Below are positions 7,366-16,181 of a DNA stretch of 28,281 nucleotides, piece after piece. The first letter of the stretch is position 1. Each line of letters starts with the position of its first letter. Under the pieces are notes generated by a model. It was given only the letters and a program-made list of their open reading frames with translations, was not told the DNA's origin and did not search any database. Where the stretch lies: positions 1 to 28,281 of the forward strand of contig CAZTGE010000046.1 in NCBI GenBank assembly GCA_964612995.1, read 5' to 3'. A program made the translations under genes and the position numbers. The DNA is from SLQH01 sp964612995 (GTDB lineage Bacteria > Planctomycetota > UBA11346).

Positions 7366-7758
7366 TCAGCTGGTGAAGCTGGTCTCCCAGTGACCGTGCA
7401 CATTGCAGAATTCACGCACCGTGGCCTTCGTCGGCACGTCGGGGAAGATGGCCTTGGGATCCTGGCCCGGCTTGAGATGAACTCGCTGCACCGCATCCTC
7501 GGTAAGGACCTCGACCCACTCGATGAAGTGCTCGTCTTCCATCGGGTGCGGGGTCGAGCCGACCTGTACCTGCAGCTTGCCGTCGACGACGCTGCATTCG
7601 GGCACGTGCTTCTCGGCCCCCTTGTCCTCGGTCTTGGTCGTCTGCAGCTTCATGTTCTCGCCGCAGCAGACGAGGGCTTCAGAGCCGCCGTGCAGAACCT
7701 CGACGATATTACCGCAAAGGTCGCACTTGTAGATCTGGGCCGGCTTGGTGGCAGTCAT
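7366..7758 (-). CDS. dfx: desulfoferrodoxin (2Fe superoxide reductase)
   Basis: This 130-residue cytoplasmic enzyme reduces superoxide to hydrogen peroxide without making oxygen, a strategy favoured by anaerobes and microaerophiles. The N-terminal desulforedoxin domain has the complete rubredoxin-like Fe site, C12-x2-C15 and C31-C32. The catalytic domain carries every ligand of the Fe(His)4Cys center: H51 in the EKHVPE motif, H71, H77, C118 and H121 (CNVHGH). It is therefore a full-length two-iron form. The start is supported by GAGGAG about 9 bases upstream. The gene lies last in the long minus-strand array, 233 bases after the RCK_C protein gene, and ends in its own terminator. It may have its own promoter in that gap. 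Confidence 0.96.
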   Translation of the reverse strand: MTATKPAQIYKCDLCGNIVEVLHGGSEALVCCGENMKLQTTKTEDKGAEKHVPECSVVDGKLQVQVGSTPHPMEDEHFIEWVEVLTEDAVQRVHLKPGQDPKAIFPDVPTKATVREFCNVHGHWETSFTS

Positions 7759-7991
7759 GGATGGGTCTCCTCGGGTTCAGTGACCAGTGTGGTCGTTGAC
7801 AGGACATGGTGGATGATGGGCGGCCGGGCGGTCGTTTCCACAACCGAGCACCGGTTCGACCGGACGCGAAGCATAGCCCGCAGGCAGCGCAGGGCGATCG
7901 CGGCGCGGCGCCGATGAGGGGCAACGCCTAGCCCTGACTACACTTGCACCAACACTCCTCCGCGCCGGGCCGCAAACAGGTGTGTATCGCC

Positions 7992-8837
7992 TCACGACGG
8001 CGACGCGTCGCCATCGGCCGAGCCCGAGCGCCCCGCGGACGTACGCGAGCTGGGATCCTGCCGGGCCTGCGCGCCGCGTGCGTCTGCGGCCTGCTCTTCG
8101 GCCACCACTCCGCGTTGCGCACCGACCGCGGATTCGTGTTCGCTGTCGCCCTTGGCGTCGCGCTTGCGCTCGTCGAGCGAACGTACCCCCTCGGCCCGGC
8201 CGTAGATGATGAGGACATCCCCGGCGTGAAGGGTCGTGTCAGGCTGGGGAGCGCCGAGGAAAGTACCTTCGGAGCGCTGCACCGCCAACACCAGGACCCC
8301 TTCCTCGCGCAGGTTGCACGAACGCAGCGTACGCCCGGCCAGCCAGTCGTCGGTATCGACGCGCAGCTCGTAGACCCGATAACCGCTGCGCAGATGCAGT
8401 ACGCTCTCGTAGTCGCGGATCTGGAAGTCGGTGAACCGATCGAGCATCCGGCTGATGATCTCCGACAGATGCCGATCGATCCAGCCGCTGGTGCTGGCCA
8501 CCCACAGCACCGCCACCCCACCGCCGATCAGCAGCAGTTTGATCCAGGCATCGATGCCATCCTGCGGCGCGATGAAGGTCAACAACAGACTGGTGATGCC
8601 GGTCACCACGCCGGCGTTACCCAGCAGCATCAGCGTGAACACGATCCGTCGCCGCACCGGGTGGGTGGTGATGTGTTCCGCCTCGCCGGTCGTGAACCCG
8701 ACGCCGGTGAAGGCCGAGCGCGCCTGGAACCGCGCCATTTCGCGCGAGAGCCCGGTATGCGCAAGCGCCACGCTGGCGATCCGGGTGACCAGGATCGAGA
8801 GGCTGAGAATCAGCAACAACGATATCAATGCGCCCAT
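7992..8837 (-). CDS. membrane protein with TrkA-C (RCK_C) domain
   Basis: This 281-residue protein has three membrane segments (about 4-25, 64-88 and 97-115) followed by a cytoplasmic RCK_C/TrkA-C domain at about 152-222, which contains the typical RSCNLREEGVLVLAV strand-turn-strand. The loop ARSAFTGVGFTTGE (39-52) recalls the pore loops of Trk/Ktr potassium transporters, but a single such segment is not a full channel. The last 60 residues are charged and low in complexity. RCK_C domains bind ions or nucleotides to gate transport. A role in K+ or other cation control is inferred from the domain and from the neighbouring antiporter and metal ATPase. GGGAG seven bases before the ATG supports the start. 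It follows the CopB-type ATPase gene by 49 bases and is probably co-transcribed. Confidence 0.8.
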   Translation of the reverse strand: MGALISLLLILSLSILVTRIASVALAHTGLSREMARFQARSAFTGVGFTTGEAEHITTHPVRRRIVFTLMLLGNAGVVTGITSLLLTFIAPQDGIDAWIKLLLIGGGVAVLWVASTSGWIDRHLSEIISRMLDRFTDFQIRDYESVLHLRSGYRVYELRVDTDDWLAGRTLRSCNLREEGVLVLAVQRSEGTFLGAPQPDTTLHAGDVLIIYGRAEGVRSLDERKRDAKGDSEHESAVGAQRGVVAEEQAADARGAQARQDPSSRTSAGRSGSADGDASPS

Positions 8838-8886
8838 GATGCAGCTCCCGGGCGCTCCGCGCCCCGTGGCGCGTCGGCACGACGGC

Positions 8887-10992
8887 TCACACCCGCAACA
8901 GACGCGCGTTGATCGCCACGATCACCGTGCTCACCGACATGATGATCGCACCCACTGCCGGCGGCAGGATGATCCCCACCCCGGCGAGCACGCCGGCGGC
9001 CAGGGGAATGGCGATGACATTGTAGCCCGTGGCCCAGAACAGGTTCTGGACCACCTTGCGATAGGTCGCGCGTGCCAGATCGAACACCCGGGCCACGTCG
9101 CGCGGATCGTCCTCGACCAGCACCACGTCGGCGGCCTCGATCGCCACGTCGGTTCCCGCACCGATGGCGATCCCGATATCGGCGCTGGCCAGGGCCGGGG
9201 CGTCGTTGATGCCGTCGCCGACCATCGCGACCACCAGACCCCGTTGTTGGACCTCGGCGATCTTGTCGGCTTTGGCGTCAGGAAGCACGCCGGCGAAATA
9301 CTCGTCGATCCCGAGCTGTTCCGCGACCCGTCTGGCGACCCGCTCGTTGTCGCCAGTGATCATCATGCAGCGCACACCGTTGGCCTTGAGATGATCGATC
9401 GCGGAGCGCGACTCATCACGGACCACGTCGCTCAGGGCGATCGCGCCCACAGCGCGGCCACCGATCGCGACCACCACCACCGTGGTCCCCTCCTGCGCCA
9501 GTTCATCCAGCTGTGCGTGATCGCAGTCGATCCCCTCGGCTTCGAGATGATCGCGAGACACGATGCGGATCTCCTCGTCGCCGATCCGGCCGCTCACCCC
9601 CCGCCCGCGCAGGGCGGAGAAATCGGTGACCTCGGGCAGGTTCTCGGCCGATTCCGCGATCGCGCGCGCGATCGGGTGTTCGCTGTGCGATTCGACCGCC
9701 GCGGCCTTGCGCAGCAATTCCTGACGCGCCTGCTCGTTGTCGGCGTCGTCGAAGACCTGCACGCTATCGACGGCGAAACGCCCCTCGGTCAGCGTGCCGG
9801 TCTTGTCGAAGACCACCGCCTCGACCTTGCGCGCGCGCTCGAACGCGACGCGGTTGCGGATCAGCAGTCCTCCGCTCGCGGCGATCGCCGTCGAGACGGC
9901 GACCACCAACGGGACCGCCAGCCCGAGGGCGTGCGGGCAGGTGATGACCATCACCGTCACCGCACGCTCGAGTGCGAAGGCGAACTCGCTGTCCACGGCC
10001 AGGTACCACACCAGCACGGTGATCAGGCCCGCGCCCAGAGCGATGCCGGTGAGCCAGGCCGCCGCGCGGTTGGCCAGATCCTGTCCGCGCGATTTCGTTT
10101 CCTGGGCCGAGCGCACCAGCTCGATCACCTGGGCGAGATAGGTCTCGCCGCCGGTCTTGGTCACACGCAGGGTCAGACTGCCATCGCCGTTGATGGCGCC
10201 GCCGACAACCTCGTCGTCGACCTCCTTGCTCACCGGTTCGCTCTCGCCGCTGATCATGTGCTGGTCGACGGCGCTCGCGCCATCGACGATCACCCCGTCG
10301 ACCGGGATCTTCTCGCCCGGCCGGACCAGCACCCGGTCATCGGCCTGCAGCTCGCTGACCGCCACGTCACGCGTCTCGCCGTCCTCATCCAGCCGATGGG
10401 CCTGCGCTGGCATCAGCCGTACCAGCTCATCGAGCGCCCGTGACGCTCCCATCACCGAGCGCATCTCGATCCAGTGCCCCAACAGCATGACGTCGATCAG
10501 GGTGGCCAGCTCCCAGAAGAAGACTTTGCCGCCGATGCCGAAGACCACCGCGCTGCTGTAACTATAGGCGACGATGATCGCCACCGCGATCAGGGTCATC
10601 ATCCCCGGCTGCCGCTTGCCCAGCTCCTTGCCCAACCCCTTGAGGAAAGGCCAGCCGCCGTAGACGAAGACGGCCGTCGCCAGCGCCCATAGCACCCAGT
10701 GGTCACCGGGGAAGGCGGTGACCTCACCCAATCCGGTCCAAGACCGGATCGTCGGCGAGATCAACAACATCGGCACGGTCAGCGTCAGGCTGATCCAGAA
10801 ACGGCGTCGGAAATCCCGCACCATGTGTTGATGGTGGCTGTGATGCCCGCCGTGCCCCTTGCCACCGTGGTCGTGTCCACCCTGGCCGTGATCGTTTTCC
10901 CGCTCCCCGTGGTGATCGCCACCGTGTTCCTGATGGCCCGCCTGATCCTCGGGTTGATCCGGGCGTTCCTCCTCACTGGCAGATGCGCTCAT
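8887..10992 (-). CDS. copB: copper-translocating P-type ATPase, CopB (P1B-3) type
   Basis: This 701-residue inner-membrane pump exports copper or silver from the cytoplasm. A His/Asp-rich N-terminal tail (about 20-57) replaces the CxxC metal-binding domains of CopA. The membrane metal site is C352-P-H354, the CPH signature of the P1B-3 subgroup, which prefers Cu2+ or Ag+ in characterised members. The phosphorylation site DKTGT begins at D396, the SEHP nucleotide-domain motif is at 437-440, the actuator SGESEP is at 248-253, and GDGINDAPA is near the C-terminus. A clear AGGAG lies eight bases before the start. A 12-bp palindrome sits in the 99-base leader. No CueR-like operator is visible. It is followed closely by the RCK_C gene. 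Confidence 0.93.
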   Translation of the reverse strand: MSASASEEERPDQPEDQAGHQEHGGDHHGERENDHGQGGHDHGGKGHGGHHSHHQHMVRDFRRRFWISLTLTVPMLLISPTIRSWTGLGEVTAFPGDHWVLWALATAVFVYGGWPFLKGLGKELGKRQPGMMTLIAVAIIVAYSYSSAVVFGIGGKVFFWELATLIDVMLLGHWIEMRSVMGASRALDELVRLMPAQAHRLDEDGETRDVAVSELQADDRVLVRPGEKIPVDGVIVDGASAVDQHMISGESEPVSKEVDDEVVGGAINGDGSLTLRVTKTGGETYLAQVIELVRSAQETKSRGQDLANRAAAWLTGIALGAGLITVLVWYLAVDSEFAFALERAVTVMVITCPHALGLAVPLVVAVSTAIAASGGLLIRNRVAFERARKVEAVVFDKTGTLTEGRFAVDSVQVFDDADNEQARQELLRKAAAVESHSEHPIARAIAESAENLPEVTDFSALRGRGVSGRIGDEEIRIVSRDHLEAEGIDCDHAQLDELAQEGTTVVVVAIGGRAVGAIALSDVVRDESRSAIDHLKANGVRCMMITGDNERVARRVAEQLGIDEYFAGVLPDAKADKIAEVQQRGLVVAMVGDGINDAPALASADIGIAIGAGTDVAIEAADVVLVEDDPRDVARVFDLARATYRKVVQNLFWATGYNVIAIPLAAGVLAGVGIILPPAVGAIIMSVSTVIVAINARLLRV

Positions 10993-11012
10993 GCACGATT
11001 CTCCTGTTGCGA

Positions 11013-11024
11013 TCGGTTAACCGA
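11013..11024. promoter_or_regulatory. palindrome in the copB leader
   Basis: TCGGTTAACCGA is a perfect 12-bp palindrome about 20 bases upstream of the copB start. Its position would suit a repressor site, but it matches no metal-regulator consensus I recognise. Confidence 0.3.
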
Positions 11025-11091
11025 AAGCACTGGCACCCCACGAAATGTACAGGCGCGGCATCCGACGTAACCGCGGTTGAACGGGGAACGG

Positions 11092-12324
11092 TCACGAACC
11101 GGCATCCGCATCGCGGTGGATGGCGCCGCGGCGCTCGAGCACCGTAAACAGCCGCGGCAGCAGCAGGCTGGCGCCGATCGCGGTCAGCAGGCTGGTGAAC
11201 ACCAGTGCCGCATAGAGCGCATCGCCGATGTGGTCACGCGCCGCCATCGCGATGATCATCGTGATCTCGGCCCGGGGCACCATGCTCATCCCGAGCGTCA
11301 CAGCGGTGGGCAGACCGACGAAGGGCAGAGCCGGCAGCGTGGTGCCGAGGATCTTGCCCCCCACCGCCGCGACCAGCACCACGCCGCTGGTGCCCACCAT
11401 CGCCCAGGACAACGCCGCGCCGTGTACCTGCATGGCGATGGCCACGAAGAAGAAGGGCACCAGGGTATCGTAGAGCGTGCGGAAGGCGCTGCCGCCGCGG
11501 CAGGTCTCCCGATCGGGCGACAGGGCCAATCCGGCGACGAAGGCGCCGATGGCCAGAGACAGGCCGGCGACCGCGGTCAGCGCCGCGACCACCAACACGA
11601 GGGCGACCACGCTCACCGCCGGATCCGGTCCACGCTCCCATGCCTTGAGTGCCGCCATCAGATGCGGCCGCACCCAGCGCGAAAACACCAGCGCCAGGCC
11701 GGCGATGCCGACCAGGATCAGCAGCGAGACGCCACCCTGACGCAGGACGATGCCGGTGATGTCGTCGTCGCTGCCCAGATGCTGCAGCACCGCGAGCAGG
11801 ATGCCCAGGATCACGATACCGGATACATCATCGAGCTCGGCCACATCCACGAACAGCTCGCCCGGGGGCGAGCGCAACACGCCGCGCTCCTGCCAGATCG
11901 CAGCCGGGATCCCCACGCTGGTCGCCGAGAGCGCGGTCGCCAACACCAGATTGACGGTGGTCCCGTAACCCAGGGCCCAACCGGCGGCGTAACCCGCGGC
12001 GGCGCTGACAAGCAGATTGGCGATCCACACCGGAGTCGCCCGGCCGAGAGTCGCAACGAGGCGGGAGCAATCGCTCTCCAGGCCGATGCGGAACAGGATC
12101 ACCACCAGGCCCATCTCGCCGAGCAGACGCAACAGCTCCTCGGTTCGCGCCAGCGCGGGTCCCGGCTCGCTTATCAGCCCCCCACGAACGGCAGCGTAGA
12201 CCAGGCCGACCAGGAGGTAGGCCACCGGTGGCGGCAGCGACCAGCGAGCGAACAAGGCCTTGAGCGCCAGCGCGGCGCCCAGCAGCAGGCCCAGGACCAG
12301 AACGCCGACGGGTTCAGGTCCCAT
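11092..12324 (-). CDS. CPA2 family cation:proton antiporter (KefB/GerN-like)
   Basis: This 410-residue membrane protein has about 11-13 hydrophobic segments and matches the monovalent cation:proton antiporter-2 fold. The paired aspartates of the ion site are D165-D166 (ELDDVSG). The unwound-helix TS pair is in LSATSVGIP (132-140). The conserved VPRAEITMII segment is near the C-terminus. It lacks the C-terminal RCK_N domain of the KefB/KefC proteins, so it resembles the shorter GerN/NapA type. It probably exchanges K+ or Na+ for protons. The gene starts 42 bases after the D-lactate dehydrogenase stop and is likely in the same operon, where proton and cation exchange would help against acid from fermentation (inference). 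Confidence 0.87.
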   Translation of the reverse strand: MGPEPVGVLVLGLLLGAALALKALFARWSLPPPVAYLLVGLVYAAVRGGLISEPGPALARTEELLRLLGEMGLVVILFRIGLESDCSRLVATLGRATPVWIANLLVSAAAGYAAGWALGYGTTVNLVLATALSATSVGIPAAIWQERGVLRSPPGELFVDVAELDDVSGIVILGILLAVLQHLGSDDDITGIVLRQGGVSLLILVGIAGLALVFSRWVRPHLMAALKAWERGPDPAVSVVALVLVVAALTAVAGLSLAIGAFVAGLALSPDRETCRGGSAFRTLYDTLVPFFFVAIAMQVHGAALSWAMVGTSGVVLVAAVGGKILGTTLPALPFVGLPTAVTLGMSMVPRAEITMIIAMAARDHIGDALYAALVFTSLLTAIGASLLLPRLFTVLERRGAIHRDADAGS

Positions 12325-12366
12325 CGGCCACCTGCGTCAGCCGCGCGGCGCCGAACCGGCCCCGGC

Positions 12367-13410
12367 TCAGAAGCACCGGCCCCGATCGCCCTTGTCACAG
12401 GGGCCGTCGCAACGATAGCAGACCTCGTTGTCCAGGGCCGCATCGGCGAAATAGGCGTCGACGTTGCCGAGGGTGGTCCGCGCGATCGCTTCGAGCGCTT
12501 CGGCGGTGAAGAAACCTTGATGCGAGGTGATCAACACGTTGGGGAAGCCGATCAGGCGAGCGAGGATATCGTCGCTGATCACCTGCGAGGAGAAGTCCTC
12601 GAAGAAGTACTGGCTCTCCTCCTCATAGACGTCGAGCGCAGCGCCGCCGATCGCGCTGGTGCGCAGGACCTCGACCAGCGCCGCGGTATCGACCAGACCG
12701 CCGCGGCCGGTATTGATCAGCACGGCGTCCTCGCCCATCGCCTCGAGCGCCGCGGCATCGATGAGGTGATGGGTCTGCGGCGTCAACGGGCAGTGGAGAC
12801 TGATCACGCGGCAATCGCTGTAGATCTGCGGCAGGTCCACGTACTGCGCGCCGATGCCCGTTGCCCAGTCCTGATCCGGCTTGACGTCGTAGGCCAGCAC
12901 CTCCATCCCGAAGCCACGCAGGATCTCCGCCACCAGACGCCCGATCTTGCCGGTACCGATGATGCCGACGTACTTGCCGACCAGATCGAAGCCGAGCAGG
13001 CCATCGATGGTGAAGTTGGCATCGCGCGTGCGATAGAAGGCTCTGTGGATCTTGCGATTGATGCTCAACAACAGCGCCACCGTGTGCTCGGCAACGGCGT
13101 GCGGGGAATAGGCTGGCACCCGGACCACGTGGAGCCGTTCGTAGGCCGCCTCGAGATCGACATGGTTGTAACCTGCGCTACGCAGGGCCAACAGCTCGAC
13201 GCCGCGTTCGACCAGACCGTCGATGACCGCCGTGCCGCAGTCATCGTTGACGAAGGCGCAGACACAGCGGGCGTTCTCGGCCAGGGCCACGGTCTCCGGC
13301 GTGAGATGGGTCTCGACATAGCGGATGTCGTAGCCGTGGTCCCGGTTGACCAGATCGAAGAACCGACGGTCGTAGGGCTTGGCGTCGTAGAAGACGATGG
13401 TCTGGCTCAT
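12367..13410 (-). CDS. ldhA: D-lactate dehydrogenase (2-hydroxyacid dehydrogenase) with Cys-rich tail
   Basis: This 347-residue NAD-dependent enzyme resembles fermentative D-lactate dehydrogenase, which reduces pyruvate to D-lactate. The Rossmann motif GTGKIG is at 152-157, followed by the Asp-containing AYDVKP that selects NAD(H). The catalytic triad is R236 (NTGRGG), E265 (YEEES) and H297 (TSHQGF). The stretch SQYFFEDFS (266-274) is typical of the LdhA subgroup. The unusual part is the last 17 residues: four cysteines, C331, C334, C338 and C346, in a short Cys-x2-Cys-x3-Cys-x7-Cys tail after the point where the family normally ends. GAGG precedes the ATG at good spacing. The gene follows the 138-residue unknown protein by 30 bases. 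Confidence 0.92.
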   Translation of the reverse strand: MSQTIVFYDAKPYDRRFFDLVNRDHGYDIRYVETHLTPETVALAENARCVCAFVNDDCGTAVIDGLVERGVELLALRSAGYNHVDLEAAYERLHVVRVPAYSPHAVAEHTVALLLSINRKIHRAFYRTRDANFTIDGLLGFDLVGKYVGIIGTGKIGRLVAEILRGFGMEVLAYDVKPDQDWATGIGAQYVDLPQIYSDCRVISLHCPLTPQTHHLIDAAALEAMGEDAVLINTGRGGLVDTAALVEVLRTSAIGGAALDVYEEESQYFFEDFSSQVISDDILARLIGFPNVLITSHQGFFTAEALEAIARTTLGNVDAYFADAALDNEVCYRCDGPCDKGDRGRCF

Positions 13411-13440
13411 GTGGCTTTCCTCTTCAGCGGCCGGAACGGC

Positions 13441-13857
13441 TCAGCGGACAGCGGCGACGTTCTCCATGAGCACGATGCGCAGGCCCTCCCGCTCCATCAG
13501 TCGACCCGCGACCCCGGCGAGTTCCTCGCGATCGGCCGCGACGCCGGAGCCGAACGGCACGTCGAGGCAGCGCTCGATGATCCGCACGAGGTGTTCGGCA
13601 TCGAGCCGGTCGAAGGCGACCTCGTAGACCCGGCCGTCCGTCTCCGGCTCCGGCGCTGCCGGAGCGACCTCGCCGGTGCGCAACACCTGGATCTCCTCAT
13701 CACTGAGCCCCGCGGCGCGCATCGCGTGGACCTCTGCCGCCTCGTCGGGCCCGAGCTCGCGCGCGATGACCGTGCGATAGGCCATATCCTCGGGATCATA
13801 GTTGAGGATCTCCATGAATTTGCCGTTGGGCCAGTATCCGTAGATTCCGGTACTCAT
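13441..13857 (-). CDS. hypothetical protein upstream of ldhA
   Basis: I do not recognise this 138-residue protein. It begins MSTGIYGYWPNGKFMEILNYD and is acidic. The middle segment (about 41-75) is predicted helical, with LGPDEAAEVHAM and LSDEEIQVL, followed by a Pro/Ala/Glu-rich linker and a second part containing FDRLDAEHLVRIIERCLD and REELAGVAGRLMEREGL. There is no signal peptide or membrane segment. A purine-rich GGGGGAG lies close upstream of the start; the longer reading frame to 13923 adds a non-conserved-looking Arg/Ala stretch. Position 30 bases before ldhA suggests co-transcription and a link to fermentative or stress physiology. Confidence 0.7.
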   Translation of the reverse strand: MSTGIYGYWPNGKFMEILNYDPEDMAYRTVIARELGPDEAAEVHAMRAAGLSDEEIQVLRTGEVAPAAPEPETDGRVYEVAFDRLDAEHLVRIIERCLDVPFGSGVAADREELAGVAGRLMEREGLRIVLMENVAAVR

Positions 13858-13945
13858 AGCACTCCCCCGCACCCCCGCGCCCGCCGCTGCATGCGGCGGC
13901 GCATTGAGCCATCGACTGCGCAACGTACCAGGGGGCCATTCACTG

Positions 13946-14755
13946 CTAAACCCCGGTGAAAGCGACCTCGGCGAGTACCGCGCGGTGATCGCTGACCGGC
14001 GTCGGCAACACCCGGTGCTGCGTCATCTGCAGCCCGCCACCGACCATGATCCAGTCGAGGTGCTGGCGGGTGAGCGGATGACTGAACGGTCCGCGCGCAC
14101 GCACGGACCAACCGTGCAGGCCTGCGGTCCGCGCGAGCCGCCCGAGGGGCCCATCTGCGTGACAGCGCCCACAATTGAAATCGCCGAGCACGATACGGGG
14201 GCGCGCGCCGTCCAGATGCGCAAGCATCGCTGCGAGCTGCCGTCGGCGTTCACGGCCGGAGGCGAAGTCGAGATGCACACAACTCACGCCGGTCTCACCC
14301 CAGGGAGCGATCGCCACCGTATCGAGGAACCCCTTGGCCGCCCGGCGTACCGGCACGAAGCGCCAGCCCTGTTCTTCGCGGAGGGGTAGACGGCTGAGCA
14401 CGGCGACACCGTAGTTCAACCGCCGCCGTTCCACCTGGGCACAGCGCAGCGCCACGGGATAGCCCGCGGAGCGCGCCAGCCAGGCCACGTGATCGAAACG
14501 CCCGCTCCACCAACACGGCCCGTCGGCCTCCTGCAACGCCACCAGATGCGGGCGGTGGTACCGGAGCAGGGCGGCGAGCAGGGTGAGGTGCCGCCGCGCG
14601 CCGGCGCCGGTGACCGCGAACTGGGCCAGATTCCATCCACGGCCATGGCCGAGGTTGCAGGTGAGCACCCGCAAGCGTCCGTCTGTCGGCCGCGTGACCC
14701 GGCCACCGGCCAGACGGTATACGTGACAGGTCTCGATGGCGCGGTGAGGTCGCAT
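13946..14755 (-). CDS. endonuclease/exonuclease/phosphatase (EEP) family protein 1
   Basis: This 269-residue protein has the complete EEP (DNase I-like) active site: N34 (TCNLGHG), E77 (LQEADG), H161/D163 (VHLDF), D192 and N194 (GDFNCG), D234 (HLDWI) and D256-H257 (SDH). The superfamily includes nucleases, sphingomyelinases and inositol-phosphate phosphatases, and the sequence alone does not separate these. No signal peptide or membrane segment is evident. The start lies 7 bases after the stop of the cardiolipin synthase gene, so the two are translationally coupled. That lipid context makes a phospholipid head-group or phosphodiester substrate as plausible as DNA (inference). Confidence 0.85.
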   Translation of the reverse strand: MRPHRAIETCHVYRLAGGRVTRPTDGRLRVLTCNLGHGRGWNLAQFAVTGAGARRHLTLLAALLRYHRPHLVALQEADGPCWWSGRFDHVAWLARSAGYPVALRCAQVERRRLNYGVAVLSRLPLREEQGWRFVPVRRAAKGFLDTVAIAPWGETGVSCVHLDFASGRERRRQLAAMLAHLDGARPRIVLGDFNCGRCHADGPLGRLARTAGLHGWSVRARGPFSHPLTRQHLDWIMVGGGLQMTQHRVLPTPVSDHRAVLAEVAFTGV

Positions 14756-14762
14756 CCGGGTC

Positions 14763-16181
14763 TCAGAGCAGGGGCGCGAGCAGCCGCAGGCTGCTCTCGA
14801 TCAGGCGTTGGCGCAGCGAACGCCCGGCGAACTGTTCGCGATCCACCGGTGGGGTGTCGCCGCGCCGCTGCGCGAGCAGCTCTTCGACCCGGGCCGCCAG
14901 CGCCGGATCGTCGGCCAACACACCGACCTCGTAATTGAGGCTGGTGGACCGGCTGTCGAGATTGATCGAGCCGACCATCGCCCAGCGCCCGTCGACCACG
15001 ATGCATTTGCTGTGGTGGATGTCGTCGCCGTACTCGTAGATCACCACCCCCGCACGCAGGAGCCGATCGTAGAAGGTGCGGCCGATGAGCACCATCGGCC
15101 CCATGTCGGTCTCCGACGAGATGCACAGCGTCACCGCGACCCCACGCACCGCAGCGAAGACCAGATCGTTGACCAGTTGTTCATCGGGCACAAAGTACGG
15201 CGTAGTCAACACCAGCCGTTCACGGGCGCGTTCGATGATCGCCCGCAGGCTGATCCCGATCGCCGAAGTCCCCTCATCCGGCCCGCCAGCGAGGACCTGG
15301 AGCAGCGTGCCCTCGTCGGTGCGCCGGGTCTGAGCGGCCCACTCCGGCACTCCGAGATGCTCGCGGGTGGCGAAGAACCAGTCGCGGACGAACAGCGAGG
15401 CGACCTGACGCACGGCAGGTCCCTCGATCCGGGCCTGCATGTCGTGCCAGGCACCGTCCGGGGTCCCCTCGACGTACTCGTGGCCGATGTTCATCCCGCC
15501 GACGAAACCAACGGTGCCGTCGATCAGCATGACCTTGCGATGGTTGCGCAGATTGAAGAACCAGCGGTTGCGCCGGGGGTGCAGGGTCGTGGTCCAGGAG
15601 AAATGCCCCCCGGCCGCGCGCAGGGGCGCGAAGAACCGCTGCTTGGCGTTGCTGCCCAGTTCATCTGCGAGCACGTACACCGCTACGCCCTTGCGCGCCA
15701 CCTCGGCGAGCAGGTCGCGCATCCAGGCGCCGACTTCATCCGGACGCCAGACGTAGACCTGGATCCAGACCTGATGCCGGGCCTGCCGGATCGCGGTCTC
15801 CAGCTCGCGGTAGAATGCGGGGCCATCGACCAGTTCGGTGATGGTATTGCCACGCGTCGGCGGCAATCCGCTGGCCCAACCGATCGCACGCAGCAGCATG
15901 GTATCGGCGGCGTCCTCCAGGCTCGCGGGATCGACCACCGCCGAGGGGGGGACGGCGAAGTCCTCGAGGCTGCCGTTGGCCAGGGCGGCACGGCGCTGCT
16001 CGCGCTGCAAGCGCATCCGGTCGGTGCCGAAGAACACGTAGGCCGCGACGCCGATCACCGGCAGGGCCAGGATGCCCAGCAGCCAGCCAACCTGGGTCAC
16101 CGGCGGTTTGTCCTGCAACAGGACGTGGGGCAGGGCCACCAGCCAGATGAACAGATGGACGAGCAACAGGATCAGGGCCAC
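14763..16181 (-). CDS. cls: cardiolipin synthase (PLD superfamily)
   Basis: This 472-residue membrane enzyme probably makes cardiolipin by phosphatidyl transfer. Two N-terminal membrane segments (about 1-25 and 30-52) are followed by two phospholipase D domains with intact HKD motifs: H214-K216-D221 (HRKVMLID) and H390-K392-D397 (HSKCIVVD). Each is followed by the expected G-G/S-x-N pair. GTG 16181 was chosen because GAGG lies seven bases upstream and the protein then begins at the first membrane helix with normal family length. ATG 16217 would add 12 residues but has no ribosome binding site. The gene overlaps the end of the upstream EEP gene by 10 bases and is followed 7 bases later by a second EEP gene. 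Confidence 0.92.
   Translation of the reverse strand: MALILLLVHLFIWLVALPHVLLQDKPPVTQVGWLLGILALPVIGVAAYVFFGTDRMRLQREQRRAALANGSLEDFAVPPSAVVDPASLEDAADTMLLRAIGWASGLPPTRGNTITELVDGPAFYRELETAIRQARHQVWIQVYVWRPDEVGAWMRDLLAEVARKGVAVYVLADELGSNAKQRFFAPLRAAGGHFSWTTTLHPRRNRWFFNLRNHRKVMLIDGTVGFVGGMNIGHEYVEGTPDGAWHDMQARIEGPAVRQVASLFVRDWFFATREHLGVPEWAAQTRRTDEGTLLQVLAGGPDEGTSAIGISLRAIIERARERLVLTTPYFVPDEQLVNDLVFAAVRGVAVTLCISSETDMGPMVLIGRTFYDRLLRAGVVIYEYGDDIHHSKCIVVDGRWAMVGSINLDSRSTSLNYEVGVLADDPALAARVEELLAQRRGDTPPVDREQFAGRSLRQRLIESSLRLLAPLL

Noticed and set aside
8431..10443. A 670-codon plus-strand open frame
   Set aside because: It lies antisense to the CopB-type ATPase, which has every catalytic motif; the frame's translation is low-complexity His/Asp/Arg.
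10993..11091. A CueR/MerR-type operator for the copper ATPase
   Set aside because: No long dyad between spaced -35 and -10 boxes is visible; only a 12-bp palindrome near the ribosome binding site.
11077..13959. A 960-codon open frame on the plus strand
   Set aside because: It is antisense to the antiporter, LDH and the unknown gene, all with clear motifs. Its translation is Arg/His/Gln/Asp-rich without any domain, the usual shadow in G+C-rich DNA.
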